From Burkholderia sp. FERM BP-3421 (GTDB lineage: Bacteria > Pseudomonadota > Gammaproteobacteria > Burkholderiales > Burkholderiaceae): a stretch of 64,000 bases of DNA. Where the stretch lies: assembly GCF_028657905.1 (NCBI RefSeq), contig NZ_CP117782.1, positions 744,001 through 808,000 on the forward strand, in the 5' to 3' direction. Shown piece after piece: positions 47,569 through 55,495 of this stretch. The notes beneath the pieces are model-generated. The model was given only the letters and a program-made list of their open reading frames with translations, was not told the origin of the DNA and did not search any database. Made by a program: the position numbers and the translations under genes. Each line of letters opens with the position of its first letter. The first letter of the stretch is position 1.

Positions 47569-48315
47569 ATGAGGCTCAAGAACAAGTCGGCTTTGATCAC
47601 CGGCGGGACGAGCGGCATCGGTCTCGCCACGGCCAAGCTCTTCATTGCGGAAGGCGCCCGAGTGGCCGTGACCGGCCGCGACGAATCCGTCTTCGAGCGC
47701 GTGAAGGCCGAACTCGGCGAACAAGCACTCGTCCTCAAGGGCGATGTCCGTTCGATCCAGGACATGCGGGCGATCGCCGCCGAGGTGAACGCGCAGTTCG
47801 GCGGCCTGGATGTCGTATTCGCCAACGCCGGCTGGGCTTTCCCGTCCGCCATCAACGACATCGACGAAGCACGCTATGACGAGATCATGGACATCAACGT
47901 CAAAGGCGTGGTGTTCACGCTTCAAGCGGTGCTGCCGGACTTGCGCGAGGGCGCCTCGGTCATCCTCAATACCTCGTTCGTCGCGCAGACCGGCAAGCAT
48001 GGCATCTCGTTGACCGCGGCGGCGAAGGCCGCGGTGCGATCGCTTGCCCGCAGCTGGTCCTACGAGTTTCTCGACCGCAAGATCCGTTTCAACGCGATCG
48101 CGCCCGGCGCGATCAACACGCCTCTCATCACCAAATGGGGCATGTCCGACGAGTGGGTCCGCGACCGCCGGGCCGAATTCTCCCAGGCGATTCCGGTGGG
48201 CCGCTTGGGCCAGGCCGAGGACATTGCCTACGCGGCACTTTATCTCGCCAGCGACGAATCCTCCTATGTCGTCGGCACCGAACTGGTCGTCGATGGCGGG
48301 GCCTCGCAGCTTTAA
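47569..48315 (+). CDS. short-chain dehydrogenase/reductase-like protein lacking the catalytic Tyr
   Basis: 248-residue SDR with the cofactor motif ITGGTSGIG (residues 10-18), the NAG motif (VFANAGW), a Ser at 136 and a Lys at 153. The position expected to be the catalytic Tyr (Lys minus 4, Ser plus 13) is Thr149: the stretch reads SLTAAAKAAV instead of the usual AYSASKAAV. The C-terminal GRLGQAEDIAYAALYLASDE and VDGGASQL are normal. It may therefore bind NAD(P)H without classical activity, or use another residue. Start ATG 47569 has AAAGGA eight bases away; ATG 47563 is an in-frame alternative. Leads the DJ-1 cluster. Confidence 0.8.
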   Translation: MRLKNKSALITGGTSGIGLATAKLFIAEGARVAVTGRDESVFERVKAELGEQALVLKGDVRSIQDMRAIAAEVNAQFGGLDVVFANAGWAFPSAINDIDEARYDEIMDINVKGVVFTLQAVLPDLREGASVILNTSFVAQTGKHGISLTAAAKAAVRSLARSWSYEFLDRKIRFNAIAPGAINTPLITKWGMSDEWVRDRRAEFSQAIPVGRLGQAEDIAYAALYLASDESSYVVGTELVVDGGASQL

Positions 48316-48465
48316 GTCTTCGCCGGCCGATTTCAGTCCCCGCACGTCATCGCGGCAATCCCAATCCCAGGCAAACGCTCGCCAGGCTGCGCGTCGTGGC
48401 GGTTTTTCAATCTGGCCCAACCCGGCTGCGCTTGCCCAGGGGCCAAAGTGCAAGGAGAAGTTATC

Positions 48466-49323
48466 TTGACCGACCGTAGCAAAAACAATGCCTCTGGCGA
48501 GCCTCTCGGCAGGGCAGGTCATTCGCGCCGCGATGCGCTCAAGTTTGGAGGCGTCGCCGCGTTCGGCGTCGTGCTGGGCGGCGGCGCCTTGCTTTGCCGC
48601 ACCGCGCCCGTCGTTGCGCAAGAGGGAGCCAGCCAGGGCGAGCTGGCGCCGCACGATCCCTTCAACATTCTGATCGTCAATTACGACGGCGGCACGCTGC
48701 TTGATTTCGCGGGCCCCAGCGAGATTTTTCACCGGTTGCCGAATACGCACGTTCGCTATGCAAGCCTGAATGGCGGCAACGTGACCCTCGAGTTCGGGGT
48801 GGTTTACGGCAAGACCGAACGACTGGCCGATATCAAGCAGACCGACCTGATCCTGGTGCCCGGCGGATCGGATTTGTCGGTGCCGATGCGCCCGGAATAT
48901 CTCGCGCAGATTCGGCGTCTGGCTGACGGCGCCAAACACGTCACGTCGGTTTGCAACGGATCGCTCGTACTCGCCGCAACGGGCATTCTCAAAGGCAAGC
49001 GAAGCGCCTGCCATTGGGCCTTCATCAACAAGCTGTCCGAATATGGCGCGATCGGTGTTCCGGAGCGTTTCGTCGAGGACGACAACGGCCGCTTCATGAG
49101 CGGCGGCGGCGTGACGGCGGGCATCGACTTCGCACTGCGCGTTGCCGCGAAGATGCGAGGTCGACAAGCCGCCGAATTCACGCAACTCGCGATCGAATAC
49201 GATCCTGCTCCGCCGTTCCATTCCGGTCATCCCAGGGATGCACGGCCGGAAGTCATCGCGATGGTCGACAAGGATCTGCCCGGCGCGTCCAGGGGCCTCG
49301 CGCGGATCCCGGGCGTTCGCTGA
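48466..49323 (+). CDS. Tat-exported DJ-1/PfpI-family protein
   Basis: 285 residues. The N-terminus has a twin-arginine signal (SRRDALKFGGVAAFGVVLGG) ending near PVVAQ, so the protein is probably folded in the cytoplasm and exported. The rest is a DJ-1/PfpI domain: ILIVNYDGGTLLDFAGPSEIF with an acidic residue, and the nucleophile C163 in TSVCNGSLVLAATGIL. Isonitrile-hydratase relatives have Cys-Thr here; this protein has Cys-Asn. TTG 48466 is chosen as start because AAGGAG lies eight bases upstream; the frame also opens at GTG 48448, which contains that site. It lies 150 bases after the SDR gene. Confidence 0.8.
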   Translation: MTDRSKNNASGEPLGRAGHSRRDALKFGGVAAFGVVLGGGALLCRTAPVVAQEGASQGELAPHDPFNILIVNYDGGTLLDFAGPSEIFHRLPNTHVRYASLNGGNVTLEFGVVYGKTERLADIKQTDLILVPGGSDLSVPMRPEYLAQIRRLADGAKHVTSVCNGSLVLAATGILKGKRSACHWAFINKLSEYGAIGVPERFVEDDNGRFMSGGGVTAGIDFALRVAAKMRGRQAAEFTQLAIEYDPAPPFHSGHPRDARPEVIAMVDKDLPGASRGLARIPGVR

Positions 49324-49451
49324 AATGCATGCGGGCAATGCGTGCGAGGCCACTCGCCGGCCTCGGTCGAGGCGACAGCCGACATTGCCTGCTTGATCTG
49401 CCCGAGTTGATTTACCTCCCTTCAATCCAAGCAAAAATCGGAACTCCACAC

Positions 49452-49916
49452 ATGCAACAGATTCGTCTTTGTGCGGCTGTCCTTGCCGCCTGCCTGTCCG
49501 TTTCCGCATTCGCCGCGCCGGCAGTTGCCGGTCGTCCCCAAGCTCGAATCGAGGCGGCGATCAAAGCCGAGAATGCCCGATGGGCGGAAGCCTATGCGCG
49601 CGGAGACTATGAGGCAGTGGGCCGCCTGTACACGAAAGACGGCTCGCTCCTGCCGCCCGGCGGCGACAGAATCACGGGTGCCGGCGCAATCACGGCGTAC
49701 TTCACCAAGCTGGCTGTCGAATCGAAGCCCGACACCGTATCGTTCAGCAATGAAGAGTTTTACGGCGACGATCGGGTCGTGACGGAGGTTTCGGATGCGG
49801 AGATCCACGACCAGGCCGGCAAGCTCAAATATCGCGGTAAGCAAACGCTCATCTTCTTGAAGCAGGGCGGCGCGTGGAAGTTGCATCGCGATATGTGGAA
49901 CGATGCAGCGCCCTGA
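49452..49916 (+). CDS. exported SnoaL/DUF4440-like protein
   Basis: 154 residues: a signal peptide (MQQIRLCAAVLAACLSVSAF, cleavage near PAVAG) and an NTF2-fold domain of the SnoaL/DUF4440 type (ENARWAEAYARGDYEAVGRL, DGSLLPPGGDRITGAGAI, WKLHRDMWNDAAP). Members range from ketosteroid-isomerase-like enzymes to binding proteins; the function here is unknown. It lies between two DJ-1 genes on the same strand and shares export to the periplasm with the first. Confidence 0.75.
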   Translation: MQQIRLCAAVLAACLSVSAFAAPAVAGRPQARIEAAIKAENARWAEAYARGDYEAVGRLYTKDGSLLPPGGDRITGAGAITAYFTKLAVESKPDTVSFSNEEFYGDDRVVTEVSDAEIHDQAGKLKYRGKQTLIFLKQGGAWKLHRDMWNDAAP

Positions 49917-50010
49917 GTGAAGTCGGGGCAACCGTCTTTCCCGATGTCGACCTTATCACCCGAGCATGGTCGACGCCCGATCAGTCCATGGAACATGAGG
50001 TGCAAGGAGT

Positions 50011-50721
50011 ATGGCGGCGATTCCTGAGCATAGGCGTTTGGAGATTGGCGGCTTGATCTTCCCGAACATGGACCAATGCGATTTCACGGGCCCCTTTGAG
50101 GTGCTGTCGCGCGTGCCGAACTCGACTTTCCACACCGTGTGGAAGGACAAAGGTGTTGTGCGGGATAGGCGAGGCTTGCAGCTGGTCCCGGACACTGTGT
50201 TCGACGAAGCACCTCAGTTCGACGTGCTGCTCGTTCCGGGCGGGTATGGTCAGGAAGAAGCCGCAGCCGACGAGGTCGTTCTTGCATTTATCCGTGAGCA
50301 AGCCAAGCGCGCCGTGTATGTGTATTCGGTATGTACCGGCGCGCTTATCTGCGGCGCTGCTGGCTTGCTGCATGGCCGGAAGGCGACAACCCACTGGACG
50401 GCAATGGAAGCGCTGCCGTTCTATGGTGCCATCCCCAGCCATGACCGCGTCGTTGTCGACGGCGATTACGTGAGCGCGGGCGGGGTGACATCGGGCATCG
50501 ACGGCGCGCTCATCCTGGCCGCACTGCTGCGTGGAGATCGGGCGGCCAAGGAACTTCAACTCTACATGGCCTACGACCCGCAGCCGCCGTTTGATTCGGG
50601 CTCCCCGGCGAAGGCATCGGCTGAGGTCCTGGGCGCCGTTCGTGCGCGTGCGCGGGGCATCACCGAACAACGCCTGGCCAGCGCTCGCAAGTACGCGCAC
50701 CGGGCCTCAAGTCCTGTGTAA
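50011..50721 (+). CDS. DJ-1/PfpI-family protein, isonitrile-hydratase-like
   Basis: 236 residues, cytoplasmic. The acidic residue D24 in QCDFTGPFEVLSRVPN, the nucleophile elbow C108-T109 in YSVCTGALICGAAGLL, and KATTHWTAMEAL match the isonitrile hydratase (InhA) branch, whose essential residues in the Pseudomonas enzyme are an Asp near 17 and a Cys-Thr near 101-102. Isonitrile to N-formamide hydration is the best guess but needs assay; other members are stress proteins or amidases. GCAAGGAGT precedes ATG 50011. Converges with the GlxA-type regulator 29 bases away. Confidence 0.78.
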   Translation: MAAIPEHRRLEIGGLIFPNMDQCDFTGPFEVLSRVPNSTFHTVWKDKGVVRDRRGLQLVPDTVFDEAPQFDVLLVPGGYGQEEAAADEVVLAFIREQAKRAVYVYSVCTGALICGAAGLLHGRKATTHWTAMEALPFYGAIPSHDRVVVDGDYVSAGGVTSGIDGALILAALLRGDRAAKELQLYMAYDPQPPFDSGSPAKASAEVLGAVRARARGITEQRLASARKYAHRASSPV

Positions 50722-50750
50722 CGACGCATGGCGTACCCGCCGTGGATCGA

Positions 50751-51698
50751 TCAGCGGTTGCCGACGAGCCGGCTCTCGCGTCGAATCGATTGTGGCGGAT
50801 GCCCATACAGTTTGACGAAGGCTCGCCGCATGCGCTCCGGATCGGTGAATCCCACGGCCAGCGCAATCTGTTCGATCGGCTCGCTACCGTCCTGCAAACG
50901 CAGTCGCGCCGCTTCAACCCGCAGACGCTCGACCGCCTTGGCCGGCGTTTCACCCGTTTCCCGGCGAAAAGCCCGCCCGAATTGTCGCGGACTCAAACTC
51001 GCGGCATCTGCGAGTCGTTCGACAGGGAGTGCTTCGGCCAGATGTTCCCTGGCGAAGTTCAGCGCGATGCGGATGCGGTCCGATTCCGGGTCCATCTGCG
51101 ACATGGCGGAGAACTGGGACTGGCCGCCGGGTCGGCGATACGGAACCACCAGGAGCCGGGAGACGGTGCGGGCCGTTTCCGGGCCCATATCCCGTTCGAT
51201 CATGGCCAGTGCCAAGTCGATTCCGGAGGCGATGCCTGCCGACGTCCAGATGTGGCCGTCCGCGATATAGATGCTATCGCCCTCGACACGGGTGCGAGGG
51301 AAGCGGGACTGCAATTGGGCGGTGTATCGCCAGTGCGTTGTCGCTCGGAGTTCGTCCAGCAGGCCGGCTTCCGCCAGCAAAAATGCCCCGGTGCACACGC
51401 TTGCCACCCGTGACGCCTTGGCGCTCAATTTCCTGGCGGCGGCGATGTTTTCCGGTTCCTGCATCGGATCGATGTCGCCGCCCACGAAGATGACCGTGTC
51501 AAACGCGCGTCGTCCGATCGGCTTTGTTTCGATCGGAAGACCGGCATTGCCCAGAACCGACCCTCCCGCCTGCGAGATGACGTGAAGCTCATAGGGCGTG
51601 TGGCCGGCGGCCGTGGCGACCTGATTGAACGCCGAGAGGGGGCCGGCAAGATCGAGCGCATCGTAGCCGCGGCAAACGAAGAATCCGATTCGATGCAT
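50751..51698 (-). CDS. GlxA-family AraC-type transcriptional regulator with DJ-1 sensor domain
   Basis: 315 residues: an N-terminal DJ-1/PfpI domain (GYDALDLAGPLSAFNQ; ASVCTGAFLLAEAGLL with the conserved Cys; RATTHWRYTAQL) and a C-terminal AraC double helix-turn-helix (FAREHLAEALPVERLADAAS, IALAVGFTDPERMRRAFVKL). The sensor half is of the same fold as its two DJ-1 neighbours, suggesting that it senses a related ligand and controls the cluster, though no operator was identified. ATG 51698; it lies 72 bases downstream of lolC on the same strand. Confidence 0.85.
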   Translation of the reverse strand: MHRIGFFVCRGYDALDLAGPLSAFNQVATAAGHTPYELHVISQAGGSVLGNAGLPIETKPIGRRAFDTVIFVGGDIDPMQEPENIAAARKLSAKASRVASVCTGAFLLAEAGLLDELRATTHWRYTAQLQSRFPRTRVEGDSIYIADGHIWTSAGIASGIDLALAMIERDMGPETARTVSRLLVVPYRRPGGQSQFSAMSQMDPESDRIRIALNFAREHLAEALPVERLADAASLSPRQFGRAFRRETGETPAKAVERLRVEAARLRLQDGSEPIEQIALAVGFTDPERMRRAFVKLYGHPPQSIRRESRLVGNR

Positions 51699-51770
51699 GA
51701 TGAGGTCGCCAACCGAAAGCCCTGGGATGTCCTAGTTTAAGGGAAAGTCGGAAATAGAGCCATGCCTCGC

Positions 51771-53024
51771 TCACTCATACCGCAACGCCTCCGCCGGCTT
51801 GACCCTCGCCGCGCGCCAACTCGGATAAAGCGTGGCGACCGACGACATCAGGAACGCGAGCACCGCCACCTCGACCACATCGGACGCCACTAGCTTCGAC
51901 GGCAGCTCACTGAGGAAATAAACGGACGGCGTCAGGAACTGCACGCCGATCGCACGCTCGATCGCAGGCAGCAGCCAAGGAATGCTCCACGACACCACGC
52001 AGCCGAGCACCACGCCCGCGAGCGTGCCCACCAAGCCGATCGTCATGCCCTGGATCGCGAAGATCTTCGTGATCGAGCCCGGCTGCGCGCCGAGCGTGCG
52101 CAGGATCGCCACGTCGCCTTGCTTTTGCGTGACCGTCATCACGAGCGACGACACGAGGTTGAACGCCGCGACCGCGATGATCAGCATCAGGATCACGAAC
52201 AGCATGCGTTTCTGCAATTGCTCGGCGATGAACCACGTGCGGTTCTGCTGGGTCCAGTCGCGGATGTAGAGATCGCCGGACAACGAGCGCGACAATTCCA
52301 GCGCCACATCCGGCGCGCGATCGAGATCAGCGATGCGCAGCCGCACGCCGGTCGGCGCGGGGCGATTGAACAGGTTCTGCGCGTCTTCCAGATTGATGAA
52401 CGCGAGCGCGCTGTCGTATTGGTAGTGCCCGGATTCGTACGTGCCGACCACCCTGAACTGCTTGAACTGCGGCAGGAAATTGCTGAGCCTGGTCGAGCCG
52501 CCCGGCGCGAAGAACGTCAGTCGATCGCCGACCCGCACCTGCAGGCTGGCCGCGAGCGGCACGCCGAGCACGATCCCCAGTTCGCCCGATGCGAGCGCAT
52601 CGAGACGGCCCGTCTTCATATCCTTCGCGATGTCGGACACCTGCGGCTCGCGTTGCGGATCGATGCCGCGCAATGCGACGCCCGTGATCTTGCCGCCGTG
52701 CCTGAGCAGCACCTGCGCCTCGACGTACGGTGCGGCGCCCTTGACCGCCGGATTGCGCAGCGCTTCGCCGGCGGTCAGCGTCCAGTTCGGCATCGCGCCT
52801 GTCGGCGAGAAGATCTCGATATGCGCGAGCACCGACAGCATGCGGTCCCGCACCTCGTTCCGGAAGCCGTTCATCACCGACAGCACGATGATCAGCGCAG
52901 CCACGCCCAGCGCGATGCCGGCCATCGAAACCGTGGCGATGAACGAGATGAAGCCGTTGCCGGTCGTGCGTTTGCCGGCGCGCGTGTAGCGCAGGCCGAT
53001 CTGCCATTCGTACGGGAGTTTCAA
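51771..53024 (-). CDS. lolC: lipoprotein-releasing ABC transporter permease LolC/LolE
   Basis: 417 residues with one N-terminal membrane helix, a large periplasmic MacB-like domain and three C-terminal helices. The start KLPYEWQIGLRYTRAGKRTTGNGFISFI is the LolC/E signature; VMTVTQKQGDVAILRTLGAQPGSI is the cytoplasmic coupling loop for the LolD ATPase. It extracts lipoproteins from the inner membrane for LolA. The start codon is TTG 53024 with GAGGA eight bases before it. lolD, which usually follows lolC in proteobacteria, is not in the window: the next downstream gene is the GlxA-type regulator. Confidence 0.93.
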   Translation of the reverse strand: MKLPYEWQIGLRYTRAGKRTTGNGFISFIATVSMAGIALGVAALIIVLSVMNGFRNEVRDRMLSVLAHIEIFSPTGAMPNWTLTAGEALRNPAVKGAAPYVEAQVLLRHGGKITGVALRGIDPQREPQVSDIAKDMKTGRLDALASGELGIVLGVPLAASLQVRVGDRLTFFAPGGSTRLSNFLPQFKQFRVVGTYESGHYQYDSALAFINLEDAQNLFNRPAPTGVRLRIADLDRAPDVALELSRSLSGDLYIRDWTQQNRTWFIAEQLQKRMLFVILMLIIAVAAFNLVSSLVMTVTQKQGDVAILRTLGAQPGSITKIFAIQGMTIGLVGTLAGVVLGCVVSWSIPWLLPAIERAIGVQFLTPSVYFLSELPSKLVASDVVEVAVLAFLMSSVATLYPSWRAARVKPAEALRYE

Positions 53025-53418
53025 GCGATGTCCTCGGGGCGCGTCTGTCTAGCAAGGGAGGCATTCTAGCGAAGATCGCTGGCGGGCGAGGTGGGGTTGG
53101 GGAGGGCGCGAAACGCACGCAGGCGGGACCCAAGGCTTGATTGAGCGAAGTGGGCGAGGGGATGGCGCAGACAGGTACACCCTCATCCATTCCGGAAACG
53201 ACGGCAGGAACGCGCGCCCTGGATTGACCGCTTTTAGCGATTCATTGGCCGAAGAAAAAAATAACGATTCTCATTCTCAAAATAAGATGACGAGCCACGG
53301 CGGCATCCGCTCGCGATAGCCCGGAGGGCTCGAGAATCGATCCGGGGTTCAGCCACCGAGGCATTGAGCGTGTCAACCGCGAAGCGACCACCGCCGCCCA
53401 ACTTTCCAGGAGCCCAGC
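53025..53418. other. 394-bp divergent gap upstream of lolC and the Fur-box gene
   Basis: No gene. It contains the lolC promoter region (minus strand) and, toward the right, a Fur-box-like site at 53260-53280 with a TAAGAT hexamer (53283-53288). Small open frames here have no ribosome site or recognisable product. Confidence 0.55.
53260..53280. promoter_or_regulatory. Fur-box-like site
   Basis: The bottom strand reads TTGAGAATGAGAATCGTTAT. TGAGAATCGTTATT within it matches the 7-1-7 Fur pattern (TGATAATNATTATCA) at most positions, and overlapping GAGAAT hexamers are typical of multi-Fur sites. It lies about 140 bases before an uncharacterised gene and next to a possible -10. Confidence 0.6.
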
Positions 53419-53844
53419 ATGACCCTCGACTCATCCCAGTTCCGTCTCCACGACCTCAGTCAATTCCCCATGTGCCTGTTCCGTTCGACCGAGGCCACGG
53501 AAGGCTACGCGTCCACCTGGATCGCGGAAATGGAGGCGCTCGTCGCGGCGGGCAAACCCTTCACGGTGGTCTATCAAGCCCTGGGCGACGAAGCCCACGA
53601 AGACCGCAAGCAGCGCGGCCTCTGGCTGAAGCGGAACAAGGTCGAACTGGGCGCGGTTTGCCAGGCCACGATTACCGTCGAACCCGACGCGAAGCGTCGC
53701 GCCGAACTCGAAGCCTGGGCGGAGGGCGCGGTCAAGGCATTCGGCATCCCGCACAAGGCGGTTCCCACGCTGGCCGACGCGGCCGCCGTCACATTGGAAC
53801 TCTGTGTCAACGACACACGCGGCCACGCACCCGCCGACGCCTGA
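53419..53844 (+). CDS. protein of unknown function behind a Fur-box-like site
   Basis: 141 residues, soluble, no signal peptide or membrane helix. Compact alpha/beta pattern: STWIAEMEALVAAGKPFTVV followed by a charged segment (DEAHEDRKQRGLWLKRNKVE) and AVCQATITVEPD. I do not recognise the family. ATG 53419 is preceded by AGGAGCCC. A Fur-like operator upstream suggests iron-responsive expression; no siderophore or receptor genes are nearby. Convergent with an AraC regulator 27 bases away. Confidence 0.75.
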   Translation: MTLDSSQFRLHDLSQFPMCLFRSTEATEGYASTWIAEMEALVAAGKPFTVVYQALGDEAHEDRKQRGLWLKRNKVELGAVCQATITVEPDAKRRAELEAWAEGAVKAFGIPHKAVPTLADAAAVTLELCVNDTRGHAPADA

Positions 53845-53871
53845 CAGCAAGCCCCGGCCGACTCGCGGCAT

Positions 53872-54678
53872 TCACTCATCCCGCCCCTGGGCAATCGACG
53901 CAAAATACTTCGCCGGCGGTTTGCCCAGCGCCTTCCTGAACATCGTGATGAACGCGGTAACCGAGTCATAACCGAGCATATCGGCCACGCGCTGCACGGT
54001 CTGCCCGGCCGCAAGCTGATGCAGCGCGACCATCAGATGCAGCTGCTGCCGCCAGCGCCCGAACGTGAGCCCCGTCTCATCGCGCACGAGGCGGGCGAGC
54101 GACCGTTCGCTCATCGCGACGAACTTCCCCCATTCCGCGAGCGTGCGCCGATCGGCCGGGTCGTCGGACAGCGCCTTGGCGATCCTCTTCATCCTCGGCT
54201 CGTCCGACGTCGGCAGATGCAGATGCTCGACAGGCATCCGAGCCAGTTCCTCCAGCAAGACCCCGACGAGCCGCCCGGTCGGCCCCTCGGCCGCATAGTC
54301 GGGCGGCTGCGCGGCCATATGCAGCACCAGTTCGCGCACGAGCGGGGTGATCGCGAGCGTGCAGCAGCGCTCGGGCAGCGGCGCAGCGCCGGATTGCACG
54401 AACAGGTGGCACATGCGCGCGTTCGCGGTGGCGCGGATGCTGTGCGGCGTGTTGCCGGGCACCCAGACCGCACAGGTCGGCGGCACCATCCAGATGCCGT
54501 TCGGCACTTCGCAGGTCACGCCGCCCTTGAGCGCGAGCACCAATTGCCCGTGCCTATGCTGATGCACGGGGAATTCGCGCTTGTGATCGACGGCCTCGAC
54601 ATGCATGCCGACGGCGGGCCCGGGCACGGACGTGAGGTCGAACGACGGACGGGAGGGGTCGAGTGGACGGGCGGCCAT
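53872..54678 (-). CDS. AraC-family transcriptional regulator with cupin sensor
   Basis: 268 residues: an N-terminal cupin with the His-rich motif EFPVHQHRHGQLVLALKGGV and WVPGNTPHSI, and a C-terminal AraC DNA-binding domain (WGKFVAMSERSLARLVRDET; VQRVADMLGYDSVTAFITMF). It diverges from DUF1993-aldo/keto reductase, which it may regulate; the effector is unknown. Confidence 0.88.
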   Translation of the reverse strand: MAARPLDPSRPSFDLTSVPGPAVGMHVEAVDHKREFPVHQHRHGQLVLALKGGVTCEVPNGIWMVPPTCAVWVPGNTPHSIRATANARMCHLFVQSGAAPLPERCCTLAITPLVRELVLHMAAQPPDYAAEGPTGRLVGVLLEELARMPVEHLHLPTSDEPRMKRIAKALSDDPADRRTLAEWGKFVAMSERSLARLVRDETGLTFGRWRQQLHLMVALHQLAAGQTVQRVADMLGYDSVTAFITMFRKALGKPPAKYFASIAQGRDE

Positions 54679-54947
54679 GACGGCAGGATTCAGCGATTTC
54701 CAGCCATTCTATTGGGATTCGCCTCGCGCGCCTATGCTCGCCGGCCGCGAACAAGCACCGCGTCACCCGACGCACCCGCCTGCGGGCGCCACGCCGCCCG
54801 CCCGACGGCAAGGCACCCGAAAGCCAGCCCGAACCCGCCACCCGCCCGCCGTCCCGCGTCAAGCAGCCCATCCCGATCCGCACTATCCTACGGGGCGGCG
54901 CGGTACCCACCGCGCCCCCAGTCATTCAAACAACAGGAGAGGTTCCC

Positions 54948-55454
54948 ATGTCGCTCTCGATGTATGAAGTCTCGGTTCCCGTGCTCAAACGCGGGTTGTC
55001 CAGTCTGTCGGGCTTGCTCGACAAGGCCGATGCGCACGTGCGGGAACGCGCGATCGAGGCGTCCGCGCTGCTCGACGCGCGTCTCGCCGACGACATGTTT
55101 CCGTTCGTGCGCCAGGTGCAGATCGCGAGCGACGCGGCGAAGGGCACGGGCGCGCGGCTCGCGGGTCTCACGCCGCCCTCGTTCGAGGACACCGAAGCGA
55201 GCCTCGCCGATCTGAAGGCGCGCATCGCGAAGACGATCGCCTTCCTCGACACCCTCACGCCGGCGCAATTCGAAGGCAGCGAGTCGCGCACGATCGAACT
55301 ACCGATGAAGCAGGGCACGCTGACGTTCGACGGCAAATCCTATCTGCTGGGCTTCGCGCTGCCGAACTTCTATTTCCACGTGACGACGGCCTACGACATC
55401 CTGCGTCAACAAGGCGTCGCGATCGGCAAGCGCGACTATCTGGGCGGCCTGTAA
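54948..55454 (+). CDS. DUF1993-family protein
   Basis: 168 residues, starting MSLSMYEVSVPVLKRGLSSL. The helical bundle with FPFVRQVQIASDAAKG and the C-terminal FALPNFYFHVTTAYDILRQ is the DUF1993 pattern (DinB-like four-helix fold). Function unknown. ACAGGAGAGG precedes ATG 54948. It is 41 bases before the aldo/keto reductase, so probably co-transcribed; a TATCCT hexamer near 54884 could be the -10. Confidence 0.85.
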   Translation: MSLSMYEVSVPVLKRGLSSLSGLLDKADAHVRERAIEASALLDARLADDMFPFVRQVQIASDAAKGTGARLAGLTPPSFEDTEASLADLKARIAKTIAFLDTLTPAQFEGSESRTIELPMKQGTLTFDGKSYLLGFALPNFYFHVTTAYDILRQQGVAIGKRDYLGGL

Positions 55455-55495
55455 CGCGGGCCGTCGACATCCACCTACGTATCAAGGAGCGCACC

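Noticed and set aside
51699..51770. Search for lolD or a remnant of it downstream of lolC
   Set aside because: Only 72 bases separate lolC from the regulator, and no ABC-ATPase motif is present there.
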